This document shows, piece by piece, positions 18,360 to 28,800 of a DNA stretch of 64,000 bases (position 1 is the first letter of the stretch; the number at the start of each line of letters is the position of its first letter). This DNA comes from Prorocentrum cordatum (taxonomy: Eukaryota; Sar; Dinophyceae; Prorocentrales; Prorocentraceae). The stretch is taken from contig CAUYUJ010011159.1 in the NCBI GenBank assembly GCA_963575745.1, positions 162,083-226,082 of the forward strand. Direction: 5' to 3'. The notes beneath the pieces are model-generated. The model worked only from the letters and a program-made list of their open reading frames with translations, was not told the origin of the DNA and did not search any database. The position numbers were made by a program, and so were the translations under genes.

Positions 18360-18495
18360 ATTCCGGCACTAGGAGGAGGAGGGGGAGGAGGAGGAGAAGG
18401 AGGAGGAGGAGAGGGAGGAGGAGGAGGAGGAGGAGGAGGAGGAGGAGGAGGAGTAGGAGTAGTAGGAGGAGGAGGAGGAGGAGGAGGAGGAGGAG
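18360..18495. repeat. (GGA)n microsatellite
   Basis: About 40 GGA/GAG triplets with two TAG interruptions near 18450-18465. It generates poly-Gly, poly-Arg, poly-Ser and poly-Pro frames only. Confidence 0.95.
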
Positions 18496-19207
18496 TATAG
18501 TTTCGTCTCGACATCATTGGTTAGTTTCGCGTCTTCGTTGTTGTCCTGCTTCTCTTCCTCCTGTTTCCTCTGTCGCTGCGCTTTCGCTCCCAGTCTTTGT
18601 CGCCGTTTCCATCCTTCCCATCCTCGCCCCCCCACCCCCGCCTCCTCGTCCGTCTACGTTCCCATTATCATCCTTATCTCTCCACCTCCACCTCCTCCTC
18701 GGCCTCCGCGTCCACTTCCCCCCCCCCGTCCCGTCCTCCACTCGGCCGCGCATTCAAACCCCGCGCGCGCAATATTGAATAAAAAGAGGTTCCTGTCTGC
18801 AAGATGCAGCGCCAAGTGGTGTTTCGGCGTCGCGTCAAGGTCCGCCGCTCTGCAGCGCTGGACGTGCGACGCCATTGGTTCTTTCGTGGTAGCGACGCCC
18901 TCTGGAGACACTATCACAGGCTGGGTCCGCATCACTTCAAAGAATCGCTGCAGCGCCACTCCCGCGCCCAAGAGCGGGCCGCCGAAACGACCGGCCCCTC
19001 CGTGAGCAGCCAGCTCGCCAACTACAAAGTTCAACAAAATACCGCACTCGCCTGCCTTGAGGCTCATGTGGCCGCCAGGATGCTGCGCGCACTGAATGCC
19101 GCGTTTCACCCCACCAGTCTTAAACAGCACCTCCCCCCCCCACCCGCCCCTCGCACATCGCGATTTCGAGCCGAACCCTAATGGCGACGAAGACTTGCGC
19201 TGGACCC
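18496..19207. other. No firm gene
   Basis: 18500-18760 is C/T-rich. 18780-19200 is open on the minus strand but is not obviously continuous with the transposon-like gene that ends near 19208. A possible very degraded SL-like string lies at about 19166-19191 but is too poor to claim. Confidence 0.4.
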
Positions 19208-20358
19208 TCACCTCAAACGCCTGCAAACATGAAAAATCAAAAAGAGGTCCTGGGTAGAGTAGCCACGTTGTTTCCCCATCATCTTCGCTGTGAGGCCGTC
19301 GATGCGGTCCTTGGGTTCCATTCCTTCTGCATCCTGCCACTGTTTTAATTCGGCCCATATCTGACGAACACCAGCATCTTGGACCATTTTCTCGCCCCCT
19401 GTGAAAGCCCATGGGTTCTCGAAAAGAATCCCCCAAAGACACGATGAAACGTGCCGCGTGACCACGCCCAGGTGCAGACAGCGCATCGCATCGATTGCCG
19501 GCGCGCGAGCGGGGCTGGAGTGCAAGGAAGGGCAGAACAATGGACAACGATGTTGCACGGGGTCGAGAACTAAACCTGTTTATGAGATAGCCTCGGCCTC
19601 CAGAACACGATTTTCATGGGCAGACGCGTGGCAGCCGAAAGGGGCGCGATATCTTGCAGGGCTTCGGATGGCTCCAACCTGTCACCTCGAAGAAGGCGCG
19701 CGCCTGCAATGGTCGCGTCTGTGCGCATGCACCTGCTGCGGATATGCTTCTCGATGTTTTTGGAGTTGTGCCTGTGCCACCGTAGACAGTCAATGGGCTC
19801 TCTCAACTGCGCGCGCGTGCTGATGTTCACCTCAACCTCGCACTTCTGTACTGTGCCCTCATAATCATTATGTGACCGAAGAGGCCATTGCTCCGTGCTG
19901 TGATCCATAATGTATTCGGGGTGGTGGTCGCGCGTGTCATCCTCGCGTAATTCACAGAACTGGCAGCAACTATCTTTCTGCGCCCACGAGGACAAACCTA
20001 GTGTACGAGAATGTTCGCACCAGTCACCTTTTACGAATAACAACACTGCTGAATACGAAAGCTCTGGAACTGCGGGGGATTGACTCTGAGGCCACGGGTC
20101 GCCGCTATGCATCGCCGCGGGCCGACGACTTCGCGCCACGCCCTCGAGTTGCCAACGAATACACGACAAAAGTGGAAACAACGCACGCCAAGCTCGGCAC
20201 CCACATTGGCATTCGTCACTCTTTCGCAATGCGCACAGCAGGTGCCTCTTGGCAGATATTAAATTTATGAGCCAGAAACCAACCGCTGAATCCCTGCGGC
20301 CTGCTGCTCGTTGAATGTACGCCACCCCGTCCACATGCGCCCCCACTGGAATGGGCAT
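19208..20358 (-). pseudogene. Dinoflagellate transposon-like family protein, frameshifted
   Basis: From ATG 20358 (MPIPVGAHVDGVAYIQRAAG) the minus strand reads 262 residues: GFWLINLISAKRHLLCALRK, the cysteine knuckle CQCGCRAWRALFPL, HSGDPWP, VLLFVKGDWCEHSRTLGL, CCQFC and IVFWRPRLSHK. The frame then stops at 19570-19572, and a neighbouring frame continues (DPVQHRCPLFCP, APAIDAMRCLHLGVVTRHVS, SCLWGILFENPWAF, RIDGLTAKMMGK) to a stop at 19208. The DxMxxLHLGV...W segment resembles DDE-type transposase cores, and the ordered motifs match a very high-copy uncharacterised dinoflagellate family I recall. One indel near 19565 breaks it. Any upstream part beyond 20358 was not established. Activity is unlikely. 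Confidence 0.6.
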
Positions 20359-20458
20359 GGGGGCGCCCAGCAGCTATGCTTTGCTGTGCAAGAGGGTTCG
20401 TCTGATACGCAGGGGTGTCCATGATGCTTTCAGGGCGATGCTCGGGGCCCATGCGCAT

Positions 20459-21409
20459 GCGATCAAAAATGCTGGGGTCTGATGCTAGTTCATATCATAT
20501 GGCCTCGCACCCGAGCTTAACCGGCACGCTAGGGGCTGTTCTCAGGGGCGAGTTGTGTGCATTCATTGGGACTTGTGTCAGGTGCAAATGGTTTGGCTGC
20601 GGTAAAACTCGATCTAAGTGCTCCTGGCATCTGCCTGACTGGAGCCCCTCTGGTCTCGCATACAGTTGAAAATGACCGCCTGGGACATTGGCTTCATAGC
20701 AAAAGTGACAGGCGACGCAAAACTGTTGAGCAGTGATTCTGCACGATCCTCATAACGACAATAAAGGTTTGAGCAAATTCGCGCCAGCATTCCGCTCTGT
20801 GCCAGTTGTGTTCTGCCACGTCTGCTGGCGCCCGCGAGCAGTGCGGCTCCTGTCACGCGCTGCCACGCATGCGAAACACCTGAAACAGCTCTGGCTGACC
20901 ACCGGTCTCGCCTGGCCCCCGTCTGAACGTTGCTGCTACTGGGCGGTGCGTTTGGTCATGTTTGGGTCGCGTTGCCCCGTGGCCACGCAAAAGTTCAACG
21001 CAAATGGGCCCGAGGATCCTACCAGAAACGGACAACAACAAGTTTACGGACTCTGGGTTCGAAATCACGATGTCTGAAGCCACACGACGTCTGAAGCCAA
21101 TGCCCCAGCCCTGTCCAACAGTCAAATGCAACTCCTGGCGCGCCGAGCAAGCCAGGCCGACTGCGCAGCAAACTAACTAGCTCGAATCAGACGCGGCCCC
21201 TCTCCTCCTTTCGCTCTCTCCCCTCTCCCCTCATCCTCTCCCGCCCCTCTCTCGCAATGTTGCTTTATATGATGCGCAGCTCATGCCATGTGAATGTTAT
21301 GAGCGCTCTGCTTAGCTGCGGTCTAGTACTGATCTCGTCCGTGCCCTCCCAGCCCCTTTCCCACCATCCGCCATCATTCGCGCATTGCGCATGCATTCTG
21401 GCGTGCTGC
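20459..21409. other. No gene seen
   Basis: Mixed-composition sequence without convincing frames; 21195-21260 is C/T-rich. Weak protein-like minus-strand sequence at 20614-20856 could belong to the 5' part of the transposon-like gene, but I cannot support it. Confidence 0.45.
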
Positions 21410-21560
21410 TGTATTTCCAACGATTTCCAGCGCACCAACCGCGCCCAACGGCGTGGAATTCCAACGCATTCCAACGCATTTCCAACGATTTTCCAACTGC
21501 GATGGTTTCCAATTATGTGTCCAACGACGTGGGCTTCCAACGGTGCCGCTTTCCACTCTT
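21410..21560. repeat. Short-word repeat (T)TCCAACG
   Basis: At least eight occurrences of TTCCAAC(G) within 150 bp at irregular 10-20 bp spacing. The same word recurs at 24120-24250. A degenerate minisatellite or motif island. Confidence 0.65.
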
Positions 21561-22529
21561 ATTGTGCCGTGCGTTGCTTGATTTTTGTCACGTCCAGTCA
21601 CCGAGAGCCAACGTAGTTTGCTGAGCGGGCTGCGCAGGGCCAGGAGCAATTCAACGTCACAGTGCGCGAGCGGAGCTACCGCGCATCACGAGGCCCGCCA
21701 GTGCAGCCCCATTCTGGCGAAAGCAACGCGCGGCAACTCTGGCCGCGCAGAGACGTCGTCTGCGCTGAAATCACGGGCCAGCGCGCATCTTGCGCCAAAT
21801 GCGGGCACGGCAAACATCCTGCGTTGTGCGAGAGCAATCCGAATATCTCGTCTTGGCCCACTCTCCCAGCACCTCTCCCGTGCGCCGTCGCCCTCCAGCC
21901 CCCGCCAGGAACCGTCGTGGCCGACTTCAACCGAACGCAGGCGCCGATCTCGCTTCTCTTGCTCAGCCAAGCTTCCTGACGAATTGCTCCCCTCACATCC
22001 ACCTCCGCCGCCCTCGCCCCTCCACCTCAACGTTTCCGCCTCTCGTTGACATTCGCCTTTGTCTTCGTCTGTTTCGTCGTTACCATTGCCCTATGCTTTC
22101 ATTTTCGTTGATAGATTGGGTCATGTTTGGCTCCGCGCTGGCTGCTATCCACTTTTACTTATCGTCGCCCACTGTGCACCTGCAAGGAAACAAGGGTGGC
22201 AGAGCGGGCGGGGCGACGCTGACGGACCCAGGGAATGTTGGACGCAAGACTATCGGACGATCTGCCCTTGTGCCACGGCCGATGCTGACATTGCTCTCGC
22301 ACGCAGAGGGCGGGGGCGGCCGCGCAACCGGCACTCCCTCTGCCGACGACCACGTCGTTGTTGTTGTCATCGGCGAAGTTGGCCAGCTCGACGCGCCCGC
22401 CGCCCTAGCGGCAGCATTTTTCAATCAGGCACGCATCCCTTCAATGGCCATGCCACCCGCTCCTTCCCCCTTCTTCGCAGCCGCGTCAATTATAGGTACA
22501 CTCCAGGTCAGAAAATATTATTCGATCGT
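21561..22529. other. No gene seen
   Basis: Frames on both strands are short or of low protein character. A frame starting at 22059 owes its length to the 16-bp array that follows. Confidence 0.45.
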
Positions 22530-22825
22530 TTTATGGATGCAATGCTGCACCGATGCAATGCTGCATCGAGTCAATGCTGTATCGATGCAATGCTGTATCG
22601 ATGCAATGCTGTACCAGTGCAAGGCTGCATCAATTCAATGGTTATCGATGCAATACTGTATCGTCGCAATGTTGTGTCAGTGCAATGCTGTATCAGTGCA
22701 GTGATGCATCGATGCAATGTTTGCACTGCTTTACCCATGCAATGCTGTATCAGTGCAATGCTTTATCGATGCAATGCTGCACCGATTGAATGCTACATCG
22801 ATGCAATGCTGTATCGATGGGGCGA
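22530..22825. repeat. 16-bp minisatellite (GATGCAATGCTGTATC)
   Basis: About 18 copies, core TGCAATGCTG, alternately preceded by ATCGA, ATCAG, ACCGA or ACCAG. Because 16 is not a multiple of three, the apparent Cys/Met-rich frames (MLYRCNAVSMQCC) cycle through all frames and are not genes. Confidence 0.92.
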
Positions 22826-23112
22826 CGAACGACCAAGAAATTGTCGGCACTATGACAGAACGCACGACGACACACATCACCAATGCACAGTAGGAGGCAC
22901 AATGCATGCGCGAATATGGGAGATAAGGAGGGTGGAGCGGCGGGAGAGGGATGGAGGAAGATGGGGCTACGAAAGAGGAGGTGAGGAAGAGAAATGACGA
23001 TACTCACGGGGAAGGGAAGAGAGGACAGGGGGCGGGCGACGCAATGATGGGGCAGAAGAGGGAAGAGCGCCCGATACATACATAGCTAAATGTATAGAAA
23101 ACAAACGATGAG

Positions 23113-23158
<46 letters not shown>

Positions 23159-24008
23159 TACACCGATAGAGGAAATCGTGGGAGATGGGTGGAGGGCGGC
23201 GCGCAGATGCGCGCGCGCGAACAGCGAAGAAAGCATAGCATGTCAGCGAGGCGAGGTCAGCACATTGCCCGCGCACCTTACATTGAGTGAAGTTCGTTTT
23301 ACTCATGTCTACGAGTCAAACTGGCGTTGTATCACACTGTCGCGTGGACAGACCCACCCATCAGCCACGCCGTCGAGCGCGCGCAGGCGGGCGGAATCGC
23401 GCTGGAGTGAGGAAGAGAAACGCGTGAGAGTTCAGGGGGTGGGAGGGGTGGGGGGCGCGCCACTCTGGCGTCGCATTGGGTCGGGCATCAATAGCGACAT
23501 GTACTGGATCGAGCAGAAGGGGGCGAGCCGACGAGAGGCAATGGACCTAGGCAGCATTCCCTGCGCCGAGAGTTGCGCCCAGGCGGGCAACAAAAACGAC
23601 ATTCGAGGCCACTGCGGCCCGCGCGCCACTGCAAGAGAGATGAGGAGGACGGCGGCTGAGGACAGCGAAAGGATTGGGATGCATTGAGGTCGATGGGGGA
23701 GGGAGGGGGGGGGGCATGAGATGAGGTGGTTGTTGTTTATGTCTGAGGTTTGAACATCCGTAGAGCAGCGGCGAGGACGTGGGAGGAGATGGGGCCATCG
23801 CTTGCATGTCAGGGCGGGGGCAGGAGGAGGCGGCGGAGGTGAGCAGTGCCGAGGAGGAGGACGGAGTGGGGAGTGCCTGCGCAACGGCGCGCCACAGCGG
23901 CCTGGGCGGCATTGTGGAATTCGAATGCCCCGACCACCGTGCACCACCATGAATGAGAGGCCAGGCGAGATGTCGTCAGCGCTTGCTCGCGCGCTGCGAC
24001 GATCCTCG
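22826..24008. other. No gene seen; (GA)n at 23117-23158
   Basis: A (GA)n tract of about 40 bp at 23117-23158, preceded by purine-rich sequence (22920-23000). 23680-23850 is G-rich. No convincing frame. Confidence 0.5.
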
Positions 24009-24059
24009 AGCGTGAAAATCACGCTGTCGCACGAGCTAGCAGATGATGCGTGCTAGCTC
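24009..24059. repeat. Pair of adjacent hairpins
   Basis: AGCGTG-AAAAT-CACGCT at 24009-24025, then GAGCTAGCA-GATGATGCG-TGCTAGCTC at about 24033-24059. Both stems are perfect. They are separated by about 8 bp, resembling the paired arrangement at 17187-17254 and 14098-14165. Confidence 0.7.
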
Positions 24060-24119
24060 TATAAGAAATGAGAGCCTGGCAAGCAGCTCTCACACCACGC
24101 GAGCACCTTTACAACGCCC

Positions 24120-24250
24120 ATGTGAATTCCAACGCACTCCAACGGCATTCCACCGACCCTTGTTGTCAATTCCAATGGCATTTCCGTGATACAGTCGTCA
24201 AAAACAGGCGATGCTTAAAATCGGTTTCCAACGGCATTCCAACGGCAGCC
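24120..24250. repeat. Short-word repeat ATTCCAACG, second island
   Basis: Six or more ATTCCAACG/ACTCCAACG/ATTCCAATG words in 130 bp, as at 21410-21560. Confidence 0.65.
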
Positions 24251-25782
24251 GGGACCTCAGATACACGTGGATTCGTCAAACACGCGACGATTTTAAGCGG
24301 CACACATGGGACCAGTAGTTTTGTTATGAGATAAATCGCATGTCAACCGATTGTGCATCGTTTTCTTGATGGGCTGAGCGTTTTTGGGTTTCTCATCCTT
24401 GATGCCCCCCCCCCCCCCCGCTCGCGCGAGAGCAGCAGTGCCGAGGCAAAATCTGCGCACGGCGTGGTCTGCTCAGGCAGCCTTGTGCTTCCTGGTCTTC
24501 GGCTTCTTCTCACTGGCCCCCCCTGCGGCGTCAGCCTTTGATTTGAGGGCCTTCATCTTCGCTTCGTGGAATTAAGACTTCCCCTCTCGGGCATGGGCCT
24601 TGTCGGGCCCAGATGGTTTTTCATGAGAAACTCTCCTTGGCTCAAATCATGTGTTTGGCATGGTCGGGCGCGTCTGCCCTGGGACCCGACGTCCATGCCT
24701 CGTGGCCCGCGGGGCCTGGCGGGTGGAGGGCCATGGATGCGCCTGCGCCCGCTGAGTGCGCCGTGCCGCGCAGTCGGGCCCAAGCGGGGCCATCTCACGA
24801 TCCCGTTCAACAAGGCGCCGTGCCGCCCCGCGGCGCCGCGCTGCGCCGCGGTGTCGCGCCGCGCCGCGCGCGGCGTCGGCCCATCGTGAAGCGAAGTGTG
24901 TTTGGTGGCCACAATTAGTTCCAGTGGCTTGAGGTCTTTAGGGTTTCCGTGGTGCCGAACGTACGTAATGCAAGTGTTTTTGTCGTATCAATGTACACAT
25001 GCTATACTATAGAAGGGTCGTATATTGGGCCTGGAGTGTTCGGGCCTGGGGCGTTTGGGTGTTCCGCTTCGGGGTCTGGCTGGTCTTAGGCTTGGGCCCT
25101 GGGGCCTCTGGCGTCTCGGAAGCTCTCATGCATGTGCGCGCAGACTTGTGATTGGGGCCAAAACCCGGCGCGGTTTGCGAAGCCCCAAAATCAACGTCTA
25201 AACTTTTGAAAATATTGACGTCCGCGTTGGGGGGGGGGAGTCTGCAGCCCTGTCTGTCTTCGAAGAGGTTTTGCAATGGCCCTCCCTGCTGCTGCTGTTG
25301 CGCGCTTTGCTGGTGCGGGCTGCGCTCTCCTCCTTCTCCCCTTCGGCTCCTCGGCTCTTTGCTCTGCGTGATGCTTCGCTGGTTCGCTGGGCTGGCTTCG
25401 CTGCTGCTGCCAGGGTCACTTGCGGCCCTTTTTTTGCGGGGCGTCCGTGGGCCCAGCTAGATCGGGTCTGCAACCTTGGCCCAGGGATTGCCGAGGCGCC
25501 CCCACCGCCTAAGGCCCAGGTTGCCCCCGCCCCTTCTGCCGCCTGATGGCCAGGAGGTCGCGACCTGGCGCCCCTAGCGCTGCCTGGGTCGAGGGGGCCG
25601 TAGTCGTGGATACCACTTAACAAAATGACGGGTAGTGTGGAATTCAGTACATGCGTCGCTTTTGGGTTCGGTCACCAATGTGAGACGCCCCTGCAGTTTC
25701 TTTGGCGATTCCTGTGAATAGCAGCGTGGCTTTCGAGCGAGGTGTGTAATCTGGCACTATGAACACTCTTTGGATGCATTGC
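24251..25782. other. No gene seen
   Basis: Contains a C run at 24406-24419, a GCC/CGC-rich block at 24800-24880, an AT-rich block at 24950-25015 and a GCTGCT-rich block at 25285-25560. The frames here are short or compositional. The SL relict of the next gene marks the right boundary. Confidence 0.45.
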
Positions 25783-25804
25783 CCCCAGCCGTTTTGGCCC
25801 CAAG
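25783..25804 (+). other. Degenerate spliced-leader relict
   Basis: CCCCAGCCGTTTTGGCCCC then AAG. Against DinoSL CCGTAGCCATTTTGGCTCAAG it needs one inserted C and four substitutions; the AGCC-TTTTGGC-CAAG skeleton is kept. On its own it is only suggestive. Its position, 68 nt before the ATG at 25873, equals the spacing at 36965-36986. Confidence 0.6.
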
Positions 25805-25872
25805 CTTGAATTCTGAAACACACACGCACATTATTTGACAAGACGTGCATGGGATGACCAGAACATCAGCAC

Positions 25873-28800
25873 ATGTCTTCGGATGATGATTGGCTTCAGA
25901 CGACCGTGCAAAGCAGTGATGGACGTCACGATTGGTTTCAAACGTTGAGCCGGGCTCGATCAGCTTCAAATATTGACCCCCAGCCTGGAGATGGCGATCT
26001 TGAAGAGTCGTGGTTGCCAGAGAGAACGTTAGAGCATTGTGATATTATTGTTATAACGGCAGCTTCTCGCCAGGAGGAAGCCCACATGAAGTCCATCAGA
26101 GATGCTGCCGTGCCGCCAGGTGGGACACATGCACGCCGCATCGGATTTCAGTCTTCGCCAGCTGCAGATTCGAGTTTGACCGCCAGGAAAAGGCCCGCTG
26201 CCTATTCGAATGGATGCGTCGAGAAGGACCCGTACGGTGACCTAGGCAAACATATGTTGTATCCGACAGTTGAACACGCCACTCGGCCTTCGAGCAGCGC
26301 GAGCCTCGCAGCTGACATCGACGTCCAACCGTCGAAAATTCATAGGATGATGACAGCGCTCGCCTGCGCAGCCTACGACACCGCACGGGAGGCCATAAGC
26401 ATGTTTGTGCAGAAAGCAGCTCATCAGTGTAAACGGCGGCAAGGTAGCACATTGGTGCAGCCAGTCTGCGCCGTGAGATACAAAACACACGACGGGACCA
26501 AATGCAAACATATCAGAGTGACAACTTTTTTCAAAGACGAAGATGGCGAAGAGCACCCCGCGACTCATAAGGGCGCCCACGAACTTTTCGTTACAGAAGG
26601 ATGCTTCGCAATGGCGTTCAGGCAGCTGTCAGGCCCAGATGAAAGAATCATGATTGTGAAAGTCCCGCAGCCAACGCTGTTGAGGTGCATCAATAGCACG
26701 AAGGCAGAGTGTATAGCAGCGGCCCTCGACCACTTACAACTACCATGCGGCAGTTTGATAGACGCGGAATCCCATCGAGTGGTCAATGCGCTTGTATGCG
26801 ACGGCTTCCTTGGGAACCTCAGGGTTGAGAGGGCTCTGTTGCGCGACTCGCCTACCAGAACTTCGATCGGCCTGTTGTGCGACGCGCACAAGGAAGCCAC
26901 AGTGCAAACCCTTGCGATGGCAACGCTGGAGCCGTCGGACACCCACATGATCAGGTTCGCGCTCGCGTTGCAGGGTGGTGCCAGAAGCGATTTTCGGAGG
27001 GAGTTGCAAACCATCTTGCGGGAGCAATTCGTTATCAGAAAAAAGTGGGAATTGCCCAACTGAGGCAGCACCGCACAGACGTGCAATATTTGATTTGTTT
27101 ATTCCTGGTGCAACGCCACATGATAAATACCGCAGGGGCCTGATCGAGAAGTTATTCAATGGAGACATGCGCCTTCGAGGACGGGTGGGGCACTATTGCA
27201 ATGGTTGTTGTTCTTCGTATCGTGAGACGCTGCGGTTGTTTCTCAAAGAGGATGCGCAGGCACTTGCTGGGGCGGGCATCAGCGTCTTGCAGCGGGGCAA
27301 TTGGACGGGGGCGTCGGAGTGCATCAATGGGATTGGTCTGGCATCGCACGTGCACGGGCTCGCTCCACAGGCATGGTTGAGAACAGTTCCAGCAAGGGCG
27401 GCTGCTTCCAAGGGGGGGGGGGGGGGGGGGGGCACGGGCGCAGAGCGACGCAGCTGGCGCGGCAAATGGAGAGTCGCAGTCGGCAGCGCCAGCAGGCGAT
27501 GTCGCACAGGAGGGGGGCGGGGGCGCGGGGGGGGGGGCGCGCTGGGCGGCGACGCGTCCGTCTGGCGCCAGGACGCCGAGTCCAGAGCCAACGACGCCAG
27601 GAATTTGATCTCGAGCGGCCCCTTCGAGGATGACCTCCTCATCGCGCGCGTTCAGCACGGCCCGTGCGAGACCCTGATCTTGAAGCAGCTGGCGCTTTCT
27701 GGAGTGTCGCGGGAGCGCAAGCAGCAGGTGAGATACCTTCGCGACGGCGCAAGGACTTATCAGTTGTGGGGGGCCCATCGTGGCGAAGCTGAGGGGGCTT
27801 TCCAGGAGGACGCGGGCGCCCTGCTAGCGGACGAAGATCGGTGGCGAACCGTTTCAGACTCCACCGAGGCGCAATCAATGAAGTTGTGCATCCTCTTGGC
27901 ACGGATGGCTGCCGCAGCTTACGAGGTGGTCGAAGTTCCTCACAGGTGGTGGCCGTGCAAGACTTCTGCAACCTTGTATGATGATGCCCTTGGTGACCTA
28001 AAGAACCCAGAGCACTCTAATTGTTGTTTGGACGCTTACACTTCTGACTTTCTCAGCTACTACGCCGACGCAGTGGGCGGGTCTTGTGCGAGGGCCGAGC
28101 TCATGGCGCTGCTCTCGGTGATGGAGACAGACACGGGGTCAACGGAGAGAGAGAGCCCTCGACGAACGACAGGAGGAACAAGTTCAGAGTCATGACCCAC
28201 GAGAAGCACTTGGACGAGCTCTCGGCATGGTTCTGTTCTCGCAGGTGTCGCTCGGACCGCAGAGATGTAGGCAAGAACCTGGTGCCGCAGAAGCGCCCCC
28301 GCGGAGCCGCGGTCACGGCGCGGGGCTGCGGCGACGCGCGGCCGCCCCCGAACAGGCACTCTTGGACGTGGAGGGCTTTCGTCCACGTGCAGGCCAAGGG
28401 TCGGTGCATGACGGGGGCGGCCGCGGCCGAGATCAGCCAGGCTTATCGGAATCTGACTGCCGAGGAGAGGCCGTTCTACCAGGAGCTCGGCGAGCTTGCC
28501 GCGACGCAGAGGGCAGCGGGTCACCGCAGCTTCCCAGAGAACGCGAAGCCCCCCAGAGCGCCTCGGTCAGCTGGGCGCGGCAGGGGCGAGCCCCAGCCGT
28601 CGGCGCCACTCCCCCTCCAGGACGGTGCTCAACAGCCCCGTGGTCCTGAAGGCGATGTCCGAGCAGTTAGGCTTGCGCCTGCGGCCTCGGCTTCTGTGGA
28701 GGCGCCGACGCCGTTCGGCCGCATCCTGGCCGAGTCGCAGTTGGCCCTCAGCCGCGAGCGCGCGCGGGCCGCCGACGAGGCGAAGCAGGAGCGGGCCAGA

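Noticed and set aside
18369-18517. Poly-Gly, poly-Pro and poly-Ser proteins at microsatellites
   Set aside because: Pure microsatellite translation, as at 1.6, 6.2, 41.9, 44.9 and 46.6 kb.
19166-19191. Minus-strand SL relict near TTCGAGCCGAACCCTAATGG
   Set aside because: Needs a three-base insertion and several changes; the position relative to the 19208-20358 gene is wrong (3' side).
24628-24648. SL relict near CTCCTTGGCTCAAATC
   Set aside because: Only TTGGCTCAA matches, the 5' half of DinoSL is absent, and no gene follows.
25271-25546. Leu-rich ORF resembling a signal peptide
   Set aside because: GCTGCT/CTCC-rich composition explains it; no conserved sequence follows.
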